Assembly: GCF_022965805.1 (NCBI RefSeq)
Contig: NC_133101.1
Span: 6,262,001-6,326,000, forward strand
Length of the DNA: 64,000 nt
Reading direction: 5' to 3'
Source: Primulina eburnea
Taxonomy: Eukaryota; Streptophyta; Magnoliopsida; Lamiales; Gesneriaceae
Shown: positions 25,395 to 37,495 of the stretch, in pieces
How positions within the stretch are numbered: the stretch's first letter is position 1
Layout: the number at the start of each line of letters is the position of its first letter
The notes under the pieces: model-generated
Databases searched by the model: none
What the model saw: only the letters and a program-made list of their open reading frames with translations
Told to the model about the DNA's origin: nothing
Made by a program: the position numbers and the translations under genes

Positions 25395-25419
25395 AAAAAC
25401 ATTCTATTCAAAAAAAAAT

Positions 25420-25495
25420 GATATTTTATTATAAATATAGATAGAGTTGATCTGTCTCACAGATAAAGATTCGTGAGACCATCTCATAAACTACC
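25420..25495 (+). repeat. GAGACGGTCTCAC-type repeat, partial copy
   Basis: Only the right half is present: TTATTATAAATATAG, then GTTGATCTGTCTCACAGAT and GATTCGTGAGACCATCTCA. It sits directly upstream of the CCR4-type core promoter. Confidence 0.6.
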
Positions 25496-26291
25496 TACTC
25501 TTGTTTATATATTATTTGTCCGGGAAATAACCCGTTTTAGTCGGATTTCCTTTATCATTATTATTATTTTTTGAATGTTTTTTATTATTATCAATGACAA
25601 AATATACGCGTCACGTATATGTACATATCGTTTTTTTGGATAACTATTTATCAATTTAATTAATTTATATAAAGCTATGAACAATTATATTGAAAATATT
25701 TCTAATTATTTCGCTACATTAATTTTTAAATATTATTTGTATAATATGCAGTTTTTTAGAAAAATAATGTATAACTATATTAAGCATATTTGTAATTTGC
25801 ACAAAAAATGAATAGATTTATAACATCTGAAAATTGGATGAAATATGATAGCTATGTGTATGCTATAAATTTATTAAATTAGAATTTTATGATATTTTAC
25901 TAAACAAATTTTTTTTAAAAAAAAAAGGTTATCGTGCTTGGACACACAAGCCAAATTAGAGGAGAAGTGAACGTCAATGGCTTAAATGATTAAAAATATA
26001 TTTTTTATTTCAAGAAATTGAGAAAATTAAGATGAATTATAAAGGGAAATTATTGGTGGTTTGAAAGATAAAACAAAATTCGAGTATAGTGCTAATTAAC
26101 GACATACTTTTATTCCATTTGTTCTTGTTTATAATTATTATTTTTCCTGTTAAAATACCTAATTAACTACTAATTTAATATTATAATACACTCAAATATT
26201 AGAGCTAGGGGAAATAAAATCATGGAATATGTAACAACTTTGATATGAAAAGTGACAAAATTCTTTTCACGATGACACCACAAGGAACACA
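25496..26291. other. AT-rich intergenic DNA
   Basis: No coding signal. Contains poly-A/T tracts. The block 26250-26290 (GTGACAAAATTCTTTTCAC and following) is repeated imperfectly at about 26533-26580. Confidence 0.35.
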
Positions 26292-26300
26292 CCACAAATG

Positions 26301-26486
26301 GGTTAACTCGACCCTACCCCTGCGGGCACTGCCCGCAAGGGTCGATCTAACGACTCGGATTTTTCCGAGTCAATTTTTTTTTTTTTTTTTTTTACATGGA
26401 GGTGGGCCCGGATCACTCATGTGGAGTGATCCGGGCCGTTCATTGCCCGTGCAGGCAGAGCCTGCACGGGTAGTGTGAAACAAACC
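26301..26486. mobile_element. MULE-like MITE made of four hairpins, 9-bp TSD
   Basis: A 186-bp element flanked by the identical 9-mer CCACAAATG (26292-26300 and 26487-26495), the target-duplication length of Mutator-like elements. Left end GGTTAACTCGACCCTACC faces right end GGTAGTGTGAAACAAACC (as read on +), similar but imperfect inverted ends. Inside are four consecutive perfect stems: TCGACCCT...AGGGTCGA enclosing TGCGGGC/GCCCGCA (26308-26345); GACTCGGA/TCCGAGTC (26352-26371); a 13-bp stem GGCCCGGATCACT (26405-26437); and an 11-bp stem CCCGTGCAGGC (26446-26470). A T tract of about 22 bases separates the second and third. It has no coding capacity. Confidence 0.8.
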
Positions 26487-26720
26487 CCACAAATGAGCAA
26501 ATATTATGCTACACCGGGTGAGAGGTGACAAAAGTCACAAAAATTCTTTTCACCAAGATACCACATGGAACAAACAAATAAATGGACAAATACTATGTTA
26601 AACCAGGTGATTTTCGCCCGGTGCGACATCCACCATCCATTGGGCATGACGCCTGCGTGAATGTCCAATGGACGGGGGACGTTACATACACCGGATGAAC
26701 TAAAAAATTTCAAAAGAGTA
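26487..26720. repeat. Degenerate direct repeat with a further hairpin
   Basis: Segments 26496-26580 and 26580-26620 repeat motifs 'caaata-tatg-taca/aacc-ggtga' and 'attcttttcac' seen before the hairpin element. TCCATTGG (26636-26643) pairs with CCAATGGA (26665-26672) around a 21-base loop. It may be a second, decayed member of the same element family; its borders were not found. Confidence 0.35.
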
Positions 26721-26918
26721 CCAAAATAAGAACTAGAAGGCACCAACTCTGATATGAGAGATTGGCATCTTTCTTTTTGCTTTTATAACTTGGAGCATAA
26801 GAATAGTGTTTGGTCCTATTTAATCATAATATTGATAAGACATTAGAGACGTCAACAATATTGACGCTATATGCCATCAACTTTGAGTGCCAAATTAACA
26901 ATCCAGTTTATATACCTT

Positions 26919-27595
26919 GGCTCTGTTTGGTATGTGTGATAGAATAAGTAAATAATTAATAATTAGAGTGATTAAAAAATAAGATATATGGATTAATAGT
27001 ATGGTGGGATAAATAACATGGTGTTTGGTATGATTTTAAAATGATTGATTAATTTGTAAATTTTATTGTAATGATCAAAATGACCCAAATGCTAATTAAA
27101 TATATATTTTTAAAATAATTGGATATATAATTAAATATTTATAATTATAATTTACATTTATTAAAATTAATTTAAATCATTAAAAAAATAAATTAGAATT
27201 GAAAAAATATTTATTTTCATAAAAAAAATTAATTAACAAGATTACAAATTTATAAAAATTTAGTTTAAGATAGATTTGCATTATAATTTATTTTCTTTAA
27301 AATGATTAAAAATAATTAAAATATATGAAATTAATTTATAAAAAAATATAATAAAAATTTAAATATTATATTAATTATTAAATTTTCACTAATTTTAATT
27401 TTCATATTACATTGAAGAAAACAATTCAAGGGTATTATGGTCAATATATAATCTTATCATGATCACTATTCAAAAATTATTAATTATCACATCCTTTGAG
27501 GAGGTATAATTAATGACACAAATAACATGTATAGTGTGGGCTTTCAATCATAATCAAGTGTCTATAGATTAATAAAAAACGAACCAAACGCGAGC
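26919..27595. mobile_element. MITE with TGTTTGGT ends, copy 1
   Basis: Starts GGCTCTGTTTGGTATGTGTG and ends ACCAAACGCGAGC, so the left CTCTGTTTGGT faces the complement of CTCGCGTTTGGT. About 677 bp, AT-rich and noncoding. Related in ends and interior (TGTTTGGTATGATTTTAA) to the element at 62841-63496. Confidence 0.55.
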
Positions 27596-30310
27596 GAATA
27601 AATCTGACCGTTTTTCCTTTTCTAGCTACTGCCATTTAACCGAGTGAATGAACCCACAGGCACATATAGTATTACATTAAGGCTACCACAAAAGTGACCT
27701 TTATTTTCTTTTGTAATATAATATGTAAAAGCAATATTCGTGTTTGTATATGAATTCGTGTTTGTATATGAATCGTAGTTATTATATTGTTATTATCCGT
27801 CCATTCGTTGCGCACGCAGCTTTTTGGAACATGGGCTCATCGGTTTCAGCTCCGACACGATCCCAGAAATTTCAGACAAAATCATTGTGTCAGTCTCACC
27901 ACCGGAGGTTTCTTTAGGGAAAAAAATATAAAAAAGAGAGGACTTAATTTAATTTGAATGGACACATTTTTTTAAATTCTTTAGGTATTTATTTCACCCT
28001 TTGCAATGTCAAAATTCAAAAATATTCTAATTTATGGCACAAAACTGATCGATATATTCAGTGTTGTATGCTTGTATAAATTGTAATAATTGTTTGAATA
28101 ACTTGAGATATTTTCTCATGGCATCCAAAAACTCTTTTGTGTGCTCTTAGGCGGTATGGTATGCCCTGTCTATAGCAATACAACATCTCAAATCATTAAC
28201 ACCTAAGTACATTCAATCATTCTTGCTCACTTGTTGTTCAATATAGAAATATTTATTGTCATAACAGATATAACTTTTGGTAAAACGTCAAACGCTCGGT
28301 CTTACAATATGATAATAATTATAAAATAAAGAGGGTATCTATAATTGACTTAAATCTAATCGATAAAACAAATAAATGAATTTCAAATCTATCGAACCAA
28401 ATGCATCATTCAGAGAGAATCGAAGACGATTGACCTGTTTGTCTTGAAGTTGGTCCGGCTTGGTAGACCAATCTTTTAGTGCGCAACATTCGGGGAAACT
28501 GCCACATTAAGATGCATCATACTGCCGGAGAAAAGTTCAACTCAACTAAGCTGGCAGGAGATCCTCCCACCAATATTAAATTAACCCCCTAAATCTATTA
28601 AAATAGGGAGGTAGGCCAAACTTTAATTATGATGAGAAACATAAGTAACCATTTTTATAAAAAAATAAAAAATATTAAATGAAATTAATTATTTGCAAAG
28701 TCTATTATTTTTTAAGCAACATGGAAATTTTTCTTGGAACGTTACCATTTTATTTATTTTTTTCCCAAAATATAAATTTCTGATTTTTTAAAATTAAGTT
28801 TTTATATTTTCCAAAATTAATCGATTATTATCCTATATTTTAGCACAAAATTAAATAAGAGAATACCTTTTAGATTCTAGAAATTGTTATAAACACCGCA
28901 CATTTATTTCTCTATCTTTAATAGACAAGATTACCTTTAAACATTTTTTTATTATATGGTTTAAACTAGCATTGGCCTAACATAATGCACACGACCACTA
29001 GCATCGCTATAATACTAAATTTTATTAATTAAAATTTTATAAAGAGAGTGATGTATTTAACATTATTAATTAATTAAAGTAGCAATGATAAAAAAAATTT
29101 AAATCAATTATATTATAAAATGTGGTTATCCAAAACAAATGTAAAAAATCTACTATTACAGTTTTGATATGACGTCCATCCACTGTTTTCATCGCCACAT
29201 AGGTGAACATAATATCATATTTTGTATTATGTTAATGGGAGAAAATGTTTTTTTTTTTTTTTTGCTTTTTTCAATAGCTCTACAATAAAAATATCGATCC
29301 AACCGAGCCTAGAACTCGTAGAATCACTCCAACCAGATAATTGGACCCGCAAACCGGGTCTCATCACCATTCAGATCTGAGACCGGTCCATCTACTTCGG
29401 CCCAATGTTTTCGTAAGCACAAGGATTCAGGCATTTTACTTGTATTCCACTGCACATGCCAAAGCAGGGGACTCAGGCTCCACAGCAATACTCTCTCAAT
29501 TTTTTCCAGTGTTCTAAAATGTGAAGCTCGATAAATACACTCCATTTCGGAGAAAAACTGGAAAAAACGATTAAATTATAATTTGTCTGAATTAAACGTA
29601 ATTTAGTGTACTTAAGCATAACTAATCACATCTATTTATTTTTAATTTTTTTATTTTGAAGGTATGTCTTTTATTTTATAATAATAAGTTAGGTTTTTAA
29701 TTTAGATATTAATTTTTTAATTTTAATTATGATTAATATATTTAATAATGATTTGATAAATATTTAGCAATTTTTAATGTGATCTAGTTGCAAAAATAAA
29801 TAAAGATTGCAATTTTAGATTTTTATGATTTTATAAATATGATAATTAATACATCAAACTTAAATTTAGCATATTTTTATGTATTATTTTATCTATTATT
29901 GGTTTGAGATAATTATAATTACACTAAAAAAAAACGTTTCAAAAGCTTGGAACTCGACATCCGCATTTTGGAACGTTTCACGTTTTTTAAAACCTTGATC
30001 TTTTCCTCAAACCTCTATATTCACTCTTGTAATTGGTCTTTTTTCAACATCTATCTAAAAACCTCTACATATTACTCGTATCGAGACAACGACCAAATGT
30101 ATAAAAAAACCGGATCCATCGCTTAAAAACCGAGAACCTTGGTATTAAAACACAAATGGTGCAATAATGACCATTGTAAGTTCCAAAAAAAAAAAAAATC
30201 AATAGTAACTGATAACTTGTAGTTCATCTGACACTAATGAGATATCGGATACGAAACCCAATTATTGAGAGAATACCCTTTTTTTGTTTTGAAAGCTATG
30301 AGAGAATACT
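27596..30310. other. Gene-poor intergenic DNA
   Basis: Mostly AT-rich. The only notable coding-like stretch is 29324-29545 (listed separately). A fragment at 28285-28312 ('aacgctcggtcttacaat') echoes the LTR of the TRIM at 1.4 kb. No gene is recognised. Confidence 0.35.
29324..29545 (-). other. Unrecognised 73-codon ORF, possible exon remnant
   Basis: Open frame with balanced composition (for example LLWHVQWNTSKMPESLCLRK) in a locally less AT-rich patch. I do not recognise it, and no splice-linked partner exon was found. It could be a captured gene fragment, a transposon remnant or chance. Confidence 0.2.
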
Positions 30311-30319
30311 CACTCAAGC

Positions 30320-30491
30320 GGTAATGTCGATGCTACCTGTGGGGCAGTGTCTTCACAGGATCTCAGCCATTGATTTTACATGGTGATTAAATTTAGGCCT
30401 TTGATCACTTCATGGGGTGTATGTGTGTGTAAATCTGGGCCTTTGATCACCTCATGGGGACAGTGCCTCACAAGGTAGGGTGAAATGAACC
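30320..30491. mobile_element. MULE-like MITE, 9-bp TSD, second member
   Basis: A 172-bp element flanked by identical CACTCAAGC at 30311-30319 and 30492-30500. The left end GGTAATGTCGATGCTACCTG and the complement of the right end GGTTCATTTCACCCTACCTT align over about 33 bp. The CTACC and GGGGCAGTGTC parts match those of the hairpin element at 26301. The interior has a direct repeat of GGCCTTTGATCAC-TCATGGGG (about 30395-30418 and 30439-30460). Confidence 0.7.
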
Positions 30492-30859
30492 CACTCAAGC
30501 AACGTGCAAGTTTTTTTGCAAAGCTTATAAAAAGTCACGTTTATTATGACAAAAAACCACCACCACAGGAACATATTGCACGCTGTTCATTAAACTCACA
30601 TAGTATTTAACAAAATATGCCGGAAATATTGTATATGATCCATTACGATACCCCAAAAAACGTGTAACCCGCAACGACTATTAGCTTAGTAGCTGTATTT
30701 TTGGAACAAAAAACAAAAAAAAAACCGAATCCTATGCAAATTATATACGAATATTTATGTACTAGACGAAATCAACGGCGTCAAACGACTGGATTGTTAA
30801 TGTTAAGAAACATGGACATGGTATTCTTGAAAATGATCCCGGAATCATAAAGTCTTCCT

Positions 30860-33800
30860 TCAAGAAAATAATTGAACTCCGAAAGAATTGACCTGGTATG
30901 CATGGGAAAACCAAGGGTGCTCCAGTGCCTCTCTTGCCGTGGGGCGTCTCTTTGGATTGATTTGAAGCAAGAATTTCAAGAAATCAATGAGCGCAGGATC
31001 CGGAATCTGAAGGTGATCCTCTAGGGATGATTCCACGGGGAAAATGTACTCTACTTGGTCTGTCTCCTGGAACAAAATTTATATATTTACAAAGATAATG
31101 CAAGAAGAGTTAGTAAACAGTAAATTTTTCTTTTGATCGTTTTTGAGGGCAACTGCACCCATTTGCCCCTACTGAATTCCAGCATTTAAATCGGGAATTT
31201 GATCTATAAATAAAAAGTTTACCTCATTTAAGTAATACAGATCATATTCTTCGGTAAAAAACTTGTGTGTCTCCTGGCCCTTCTTTAACATGCTCACGTC
31301 GATTGGACCGAGCAACCCTATCACGCGTGCCAGAAGCATCACAACTCCTTCATTTGGAAAGAGTACCTACAATACTATTACAGTTTTATGATCCTCTTTT
31401 TTATTTTTCTCCTAAGTAAACCATTTAACTGCAGCTAACCGAATTATATTGTCGCAGAAACATTTTCAAATTTTTTCCGAAAATTTTAAAAATAAATGCA
31501 TCAATATGCATACCTCCCCGGTACATAACTCAGCCAAAATGCAGCCAACAGACCACAAATCAATCTTTTGGTCATAAGGGAGGCCTAACATAACCTCGGG
31601 AGCCCTATAAGATCGAGATTGTACATACAAGGACAAGTTGTCTGTCTGAAAGCAGCTGCTGCCAAGGTCAATGATCTTTATCTCGCATCTTCGGTAACTT
31701 TTAATAAGTATATTTTCTGGCTTTAGATCACAGTGAATGATCCCTAAATCATGTAGATACGATACTGCCTCCAAACATTGTCGAGTTATGACCTGCAAAT
31801 AAAACAGGCAACCTTATTTATTTTTGCAAAAATATTTTTTAGTGAAATCAGATCAGATAGAAGAATTTTTCAATAAAATGAACCTGTAGACGATTCAACG
31901 TAAAATACGGGTCCCCACCGGATTCCCGGTTATATTTCTGGAATTCATATAAGTTTGCGCGTAGAAGTTCAGTAACAATAAATAAATGTTCCTGCAATAG
32001 AAATTTAAACAGAAAATACAATAAGATCAAACAAATATCGAACTAACTTTCACACGGTTCAATTTTACAATTGAAGTAAGATATTAAACAATGTGTCATA
32101 TACGACCTGATGGTAAAAGTAATCGTAAAGACGTAAAATATGGTGCTCATCAGCAGGATCATGCCTGTTAACAAACTTTAGAAGTTTGATCTCATCTAAG
32201 CTCTGATCAAAAAAGTCCTTGTCATTTTTTATGATTTTTAAGCAAACATCCATTCCCGAGTAAAGATCACGCGCCTGGATTACTTTGCTGAAAGCTGCAG
32301 ATCCCAGATATTCAGTGACGTAGTATCTACCCGCTATGATATTATTCAGAACAATAGGTAGCTCCTTGTTTTCTTCGAACCCGGTCCTGTGAAATCGTGT
32401 AAGTTATTGAATAATGTATTACTACAAATTAAAATGCAAAAACAAACTCAAATCCTAGATTTAAAACAGATTAAAGTGATGGTAACTCAATTAATGATAT
32501 AAGCGGAGCCAGGAATATTAATAAGGCGGCAATGTAAACTATAGTATAAAGACCTGTACAAAATACGCAAAACCTGAAATTCCGGGGACTTCGCATATAA
32601 ATATTTTTAAAAGCTAACATGTTGCACATCAAAGTTGAAAAAAAAACTTGAAAAACTTGACCTTTTCTTACGATCATTCACCTGTTTTTTCTATGTATAA
32701 TTCTTAGGTCGAATATTTCATAATCATCTTCCTTGTCACCACACATCATAAGTTCATCTGATGGAGCACCATCCTCTTCTTCTACTGCAGCTTGGAGTTC
32801 ACGAGATTCTCCCGAAATTACATCATCTTCAATGTATTCAAAGTTTTCATTTCCATTGGATTGGCTATCTTTCCGAACAGAACAAAAATCAAGGGAATTA
32901 ATGAAACCTCCAACAAAATCGTTAGAATTCCTTTCAGTCGAAATGTTAGTCACACCTGCCTCATGCTTTTCCTCTCGAGATTGTAGCTGACTCTGATGTG
33001 CATTGGCTGTGCTCAGATTTCCGAGGCCATAATATGTGGGACTACCAGCATAAGCCCTTCGCAACCTACTGCAGGAAGCACAGAGAGAAGCCGAACAACT
33101 ATAATCATTGCAATGTTCTTCACACTTTTCTTCACTTTTCTCAAGCTGAAACAGTTCACCCAACTTATAATAATCTCTTTTAGCTTCATTTTTAAAGTAT
33201 TCCCTTGAGTTTAAATCCCAAGCGCCCTCTACAGACTCAACGTTATACCCGAATTTATCCTCGGTATGTTCCCCTGTCTGGACCGTCATTATATACTTGT
33301 CCTCACTTGGATCACCCTCAAAATCCCCATCACCAAAAAGTGGTGGCATATCAAAGTCTTCATCTTTCTCCTTATACCAGAACAGATCATTTTGCATATC
33401 AAAATCGGGGTAATCTCGAGCTGTACCAAACTGTGACAACCTGTCAGACGAAGCTTGAGATGTTGGTCGAGTAGTACGAATCCCATAAGGATTTGTAAAT
33501 TCTGGAAAATAAACAGCAGAAGAAGAACAAAGAATCAAGAACAATGCCAAGCACTAGCAACACACATAAAATCGATCCTACGAGTTCTCGACTGAATTAA
33601 AATATAACCAAGAACAACTAAATATTCCAATCGAAAATTTGGTTGATAAACTCTACAGCTTATTTTGGTAAGAAGCAACTAAATTACTGTATGTAAACAG
33701 ATGCCATTACAAAAAAATGAATTTAAAACTGACACACATTTAGCACATTTACTCACCAAAAATGGAGCATACATCAAATTCTAACACAAAACCAACCAAT

Positions 33801-34284
33801 CCCAGAAACAAAAGCAGTACATAGTAACCAAAAAGAACAAGACTCAATCCCAGAAACTGATAAAGAAAGAGAGAGAACACAGAAATTAACGAATCCCATT
33901 TACCAAAAAAAATAAATATAACAATTAATCAACTAGATATTTAAATAATAATAACTAAATTATTATGCAACAAGAAAAAAGGGAAGATCAAAAGTTAATA
34001 CCAGAGGAGCATAATTCAGTAGTAGACGAACCCAAACTGACAAACTCATCATCAGACGAACCCTTCGAGCTCCTGCCGCCGCCGTCTCCACCAAACAGCA
34101 GCAGCCGAGAGGACGGAATCCTCAACGGCCGCGGCGGCGGTTCCATTGGGAATAAGAATTTCTCGAAATCAGAAGAGCCCAGGTGGGATTTGTCCCTGAC
34201 ATCCTCCATGAGAGCCGATTCACTCACTGATAGACCATTCTTCCTCAAGAATTCCAACACCGATTCGAATTTAACCTCTTCCAT
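30860..34284 (-). CDS. DYRK-family protein kinase (plant DYRKP type)
   Basis: CMGC-group dual-specificity tyrosine-regulated-type kinase, 706 residues. Seven exons on the minus strand: 34284-34002, 33501-32682, 32386-32107, 31991-31884, 31792-31514, 31366-31223, 31066-30860; every junction is GT-AG and in frame. The N-terminal half is acidic and low in known domains; the first 30 residues ([20 protein letters not shown]) look LisH-like. The kinase domain starts at about residue 385: LGSAAFSKV glycine loop, VCLKIIKND lysine, the DYRK-typical [10 protein letters not shown] catalytic loop, DLG instead of DFG (IIDLGSSCF), and activation segment [12 protein letters not shown], which keeps the tyrosines used for autophosphorylation. 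The C-lobe ends [16 protein letters not shown]. Closest known relatives are the plant DYRKP proteins; the exact orthologue is not assigned. Substrates are unknown from sequence. Confidence 0.9.
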
Positions 34285-34671
34285 TGAAGCTAAAATGGAG
34301 AGTTGGAATCAAGAGAGGAGGAGCAGGAGGAGAAATAAAAAGAAATTCATGGGATTGGAGCGGGCTGCTGTCTGAAGGGTCAACAGTCGATTCTCTGCAT
34401 GTTCCTTGTCTTTCACTCTCTCTTTGTACATATATATGTATACGGTGTATGTAAAGGTGTAGACTGAGAAAGAAGGTGTGTTTTGTGTGTAGCTGTGTGA
34501 GGGAGAAAGGTGTCGGTTTGTTAAGACAAGTCTAAAATAATATTTATTTGTATTTGAAATTATTAAATCTGAAAGTCAAATATCTCTCAATTTTTTTGAC
34601 CAGAACTCAAATTTCAAATTATTTTATTAAATTACTTACGAGTTATTGCAAGCTTCAATATTTTATTAAAG

Positions 34672-34851
34672 AGTATGTCTTTTGTGAGACGGTCTCACGG
34701 ATCTTTATCTGTGAGACGGGTCAATCTTACCCATATTCACAATAAAAAGTAATACTTGTAGTATAAAATGTAATACTTTTTTATTAATGATCCAAATAGA
34801 TATCCGTCTCACGAAATAAGACCGGTGAGACCGTCTCACACAAGTTTTTGT
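34672..34851 (-). repeat. GAGACGGTCTCAC-type repeat, copy upstream of DYRK gene
   Basis: Nearly full-length: TTTGTGAGACGGTCTCACGG at the left and ACCGTCTCACACAAGTTTTT at the right, with both terminal palindromes intact. It lies about 390 bases upstream of the DYRK start codon. Confidence 0.8.
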
Positions 34852-35370
34852 CTTTATTAAAATAATATAATTATTTATTGAATATATTTATTTCAATTTT
34901 TTTTTTCTTAATAGCTCGTGAACATGTTCGAATTTCGAGTTAAGCTCAAACTTGAGGTTTTATTCGAATCGAACAAGCGCAAAAAAGATTAAAATTTTTG
35001 ACCTTGAATTTGCTAATTCAAAGTTTTCTAATATTGATATTATTCGACTCGATTTCCTTCCTTGAATTTCTTATTCGTGATAGGCGCATAGTTGGGCCGT
35101 TCTAGTTATATAAGAAATCTTTGATTACACCATTGAAGTCGGAAAGAAATAAATTTCGCCAAATTATAAATTGTTTAACTTCTTACTTTTCACATAAGTG
35201 AAGATTATATTAAATTCTTACTTATGATGATTTTCGAGGGATGCTTTCTATAAGAATTAGATTGTTTCAAAAAAATTTATAAGAATTATATTAATTATTT
35301 TTCATAAAACGTTTAGTTATTATTTAAATATGTCAAATATAAAGTTTTTACAAGTTTGTTTTTTGAATAA
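34852..35370. other. AT-rich intergenic DNA
   Basis: Contains a degenerate 'gttcgaatttcgag / attcgaatcgaac' repeat at about 34910-35060 related to those at 8.9 and 13.9 kb. No gene seen. Confidence 0.35.
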
Positions 35371-35550
35371 GAGTAGGTCTCTTGTGAGATGATCTCACGA
35401 ATATTTATATGTGAGACGGGTCAACCCTACCGATATTTATAATAAAATGTAATATTCTTAGCACAAAAAATAATATTTTTTATAAATGACCTAAATAAGT
35501 TATCTGTCTCACAAAATACGATCTATGAGATCGTTTCAAACATGTTTAAC
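35371..35550 (-). repeat. GAGACGGTCTCAC-type repeat, diverged copy
   Basis: Full-length but mutated at both ends (GTGAGATGATCTCACG, ATGAGATCGTTTCAAAC). Central TAATATTCTTAGCA block retained. Confidence 0.7.
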
Positions 35551-35710
35551 TTTTGAATAATAGCTTAGTAGCCCTCTTTCAATTTGATAATAAAAAAATA
35601 TTTTTTTTAAAAATGAAATAGAAGTAGTCGCCCACTAATCTTCACGTTTAAGAGGGCCCTTTGTTTTTTTTAAACATACAATTTACTTATTTTTTGAGTA
35701 TTATCTTTAG

Positions 35711-35870
35711 GTAAAAATTTGTGTGAGACGCTCTCACGTGTCTTATTTTGTGATACAAATCTTTTATTTAGGTCATCTATGAAAAATTATTATTTTTTAT
35801 TGTGAATATCGGTAGGTTTGACCGTCTCACGGATAAAAATTGACAAGACCGTCTAACAAAAGACCTACTA
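35711..35870 (+). repeat. GAGACGGTCTCAC-type repeat, shortened copy
   Basis: Begins AAAAATTTGTGTGAGACGCT, ends GACAAGACCGTCTAACAA; lacks one of the two TATTACTTTTTAT repeats of the middle. Confidence 0.7.
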
Positions 35871-36318
35871 TTATCTTAAATAAAATACATAAACTTTCAT
35901 CAATTAATTTATTTAAAATCCTATATATATATAAATAAATTTGTAATGATAAAGTGATATTGTCTCCGAAAATAATTTTTATTTTACAACTAAAATCAAT
36001 GAAATGCAAAGAAAGTGAAAATTGGAATTGAAAATGCACTACAAGTTTTGACATAGTGGTGTAAAGGGATAAACTTTGTTTTCATATATGTATTTGCATC
36101 AATTTTAGGAAGAAAAAAAATTAAATTTGCCATCACGCAAAACGAAAATTTAAAATCTGAAAGTTTGACCATTTTTTGTCCGCAATTTGCAAACGTGTGT
36201 GAATTTTATGCCTTTTCTGAATCAATCGAAGAATATTTGGAAATATTCCTTCGTGATCCTTTGTTTTTTCTATATCCGATTGATGGTCAGAATTTTGTAT
36301 ATAAATATCATTTTTTAT

Positions 36319-36502
36319 TGACAAAAACTTGTGGGAGACGGTCTCACGTGTCGTATTTGTAAGACGAATCTCTTATTGGAGTCATCCATAAAAAAAGTAT
36401 TACTTTTTATGATAAGAATATTACTTTTTATTGTGAATATAGGTAGGGTTGACTCGTCTCACAGATTAAGATCCGTGAGATGGTCTCACATGAGACTCAC
36501 TT
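36319..36502 (+). repeat. GAGACGGTCTCAC-type repeat, full copy
   Basis: Begins ACAAAAACTTGTGGGAGACG and ends GATGGTCTCACATGAGACTC, with all internal blocks present. Confidence 0.8.
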
Positions 36503-37287
36503 TTTTTTTTTTTGTTACTAAATCTCTTCTTACAATTAAACGTTTGTCATTTCACACAAAAATATGCATGATCGATGGTTAGAACGATAAAACTCGAATA
36601 TCTTAAATCATATAACTACTCTTCTAACAGACATAATTGTTGTTCTATAATAATATCTCTTTCAATAAATAAACTATCTTGGTAATAATGAAAATGTAAC
36701 ACTTGATATTTACTCCGATGTTAATTACAATATCAAATACATGTCGTTTTAACAACAAAATTTGTACCTAACGTAATTATTTTACGTGACTATTAAACTC
36801 AAATTTATGAAATGTTACTTAAATCGGAATTATATGTTATAGTTGGTCTCTTATAACAATGCTATTGAACGGAAACGCGTCCGGTTTTATGATGATAAAT
36901 TATTATTTCTAGATTGAGATCTATTAACAATAAATATTAATGATTAAAGTTGGTGCTCATAATTATGTTACTTTGTCCGAATATTTTGCCATCTATGTTC
37001 TTTTAATAACGTCACTATGTACCTAATTAAGTATATTCACTATTTAAAATTTTTATCATATTATTTAATAATTGATAGATTGTCATTTGCGACGACGAGG
37101 ATTAAAAATTATGACACATGATTGTTAGCAATTCTTATGATTTCTGTATTTATCTAATTCGTGAGACCGTCTCACAAGAGACTGGATATCAACTTCAATT
37201 TATATGATAATTTTTGTAAGTTTTCCAATTACGTAATCCAAAACTCGGATAGTGTTTTTTTTTAAAAAAAATTCATATCATCAATTA

Positions 37288-37468
37288 GAGTAGGCCTCAT
37301 GTGAGACCGTCTAACGGATCATAATCTGTGAGACGGGTCACTCCTACCCGTATTCGCAATAAAAAGTAATACTTTTAGCATAAAAAGTAATACTTTTGCA
37401 TGGGTGACCCAAATAAGAGATCCGTCTCACAGATACGACCCGTGAGACCGTCTCACACAAGTTTTTGC
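37288..37468 (-). repeat. GAGACGGTCTCAC-type repeat, left arm of inverted pair
   Basis: Full copy in minus orientation, ending CCGTCTCACACAAGTTTTTG. Only about 27 bases separate it from the plus-oriented copy at 37496. A fragment of the same terminus also occurs at 37157-37185. Confidence 0.8.
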
Positions 37469-37495
37469 CCATCAATTATTGCGTTATACACAAGT

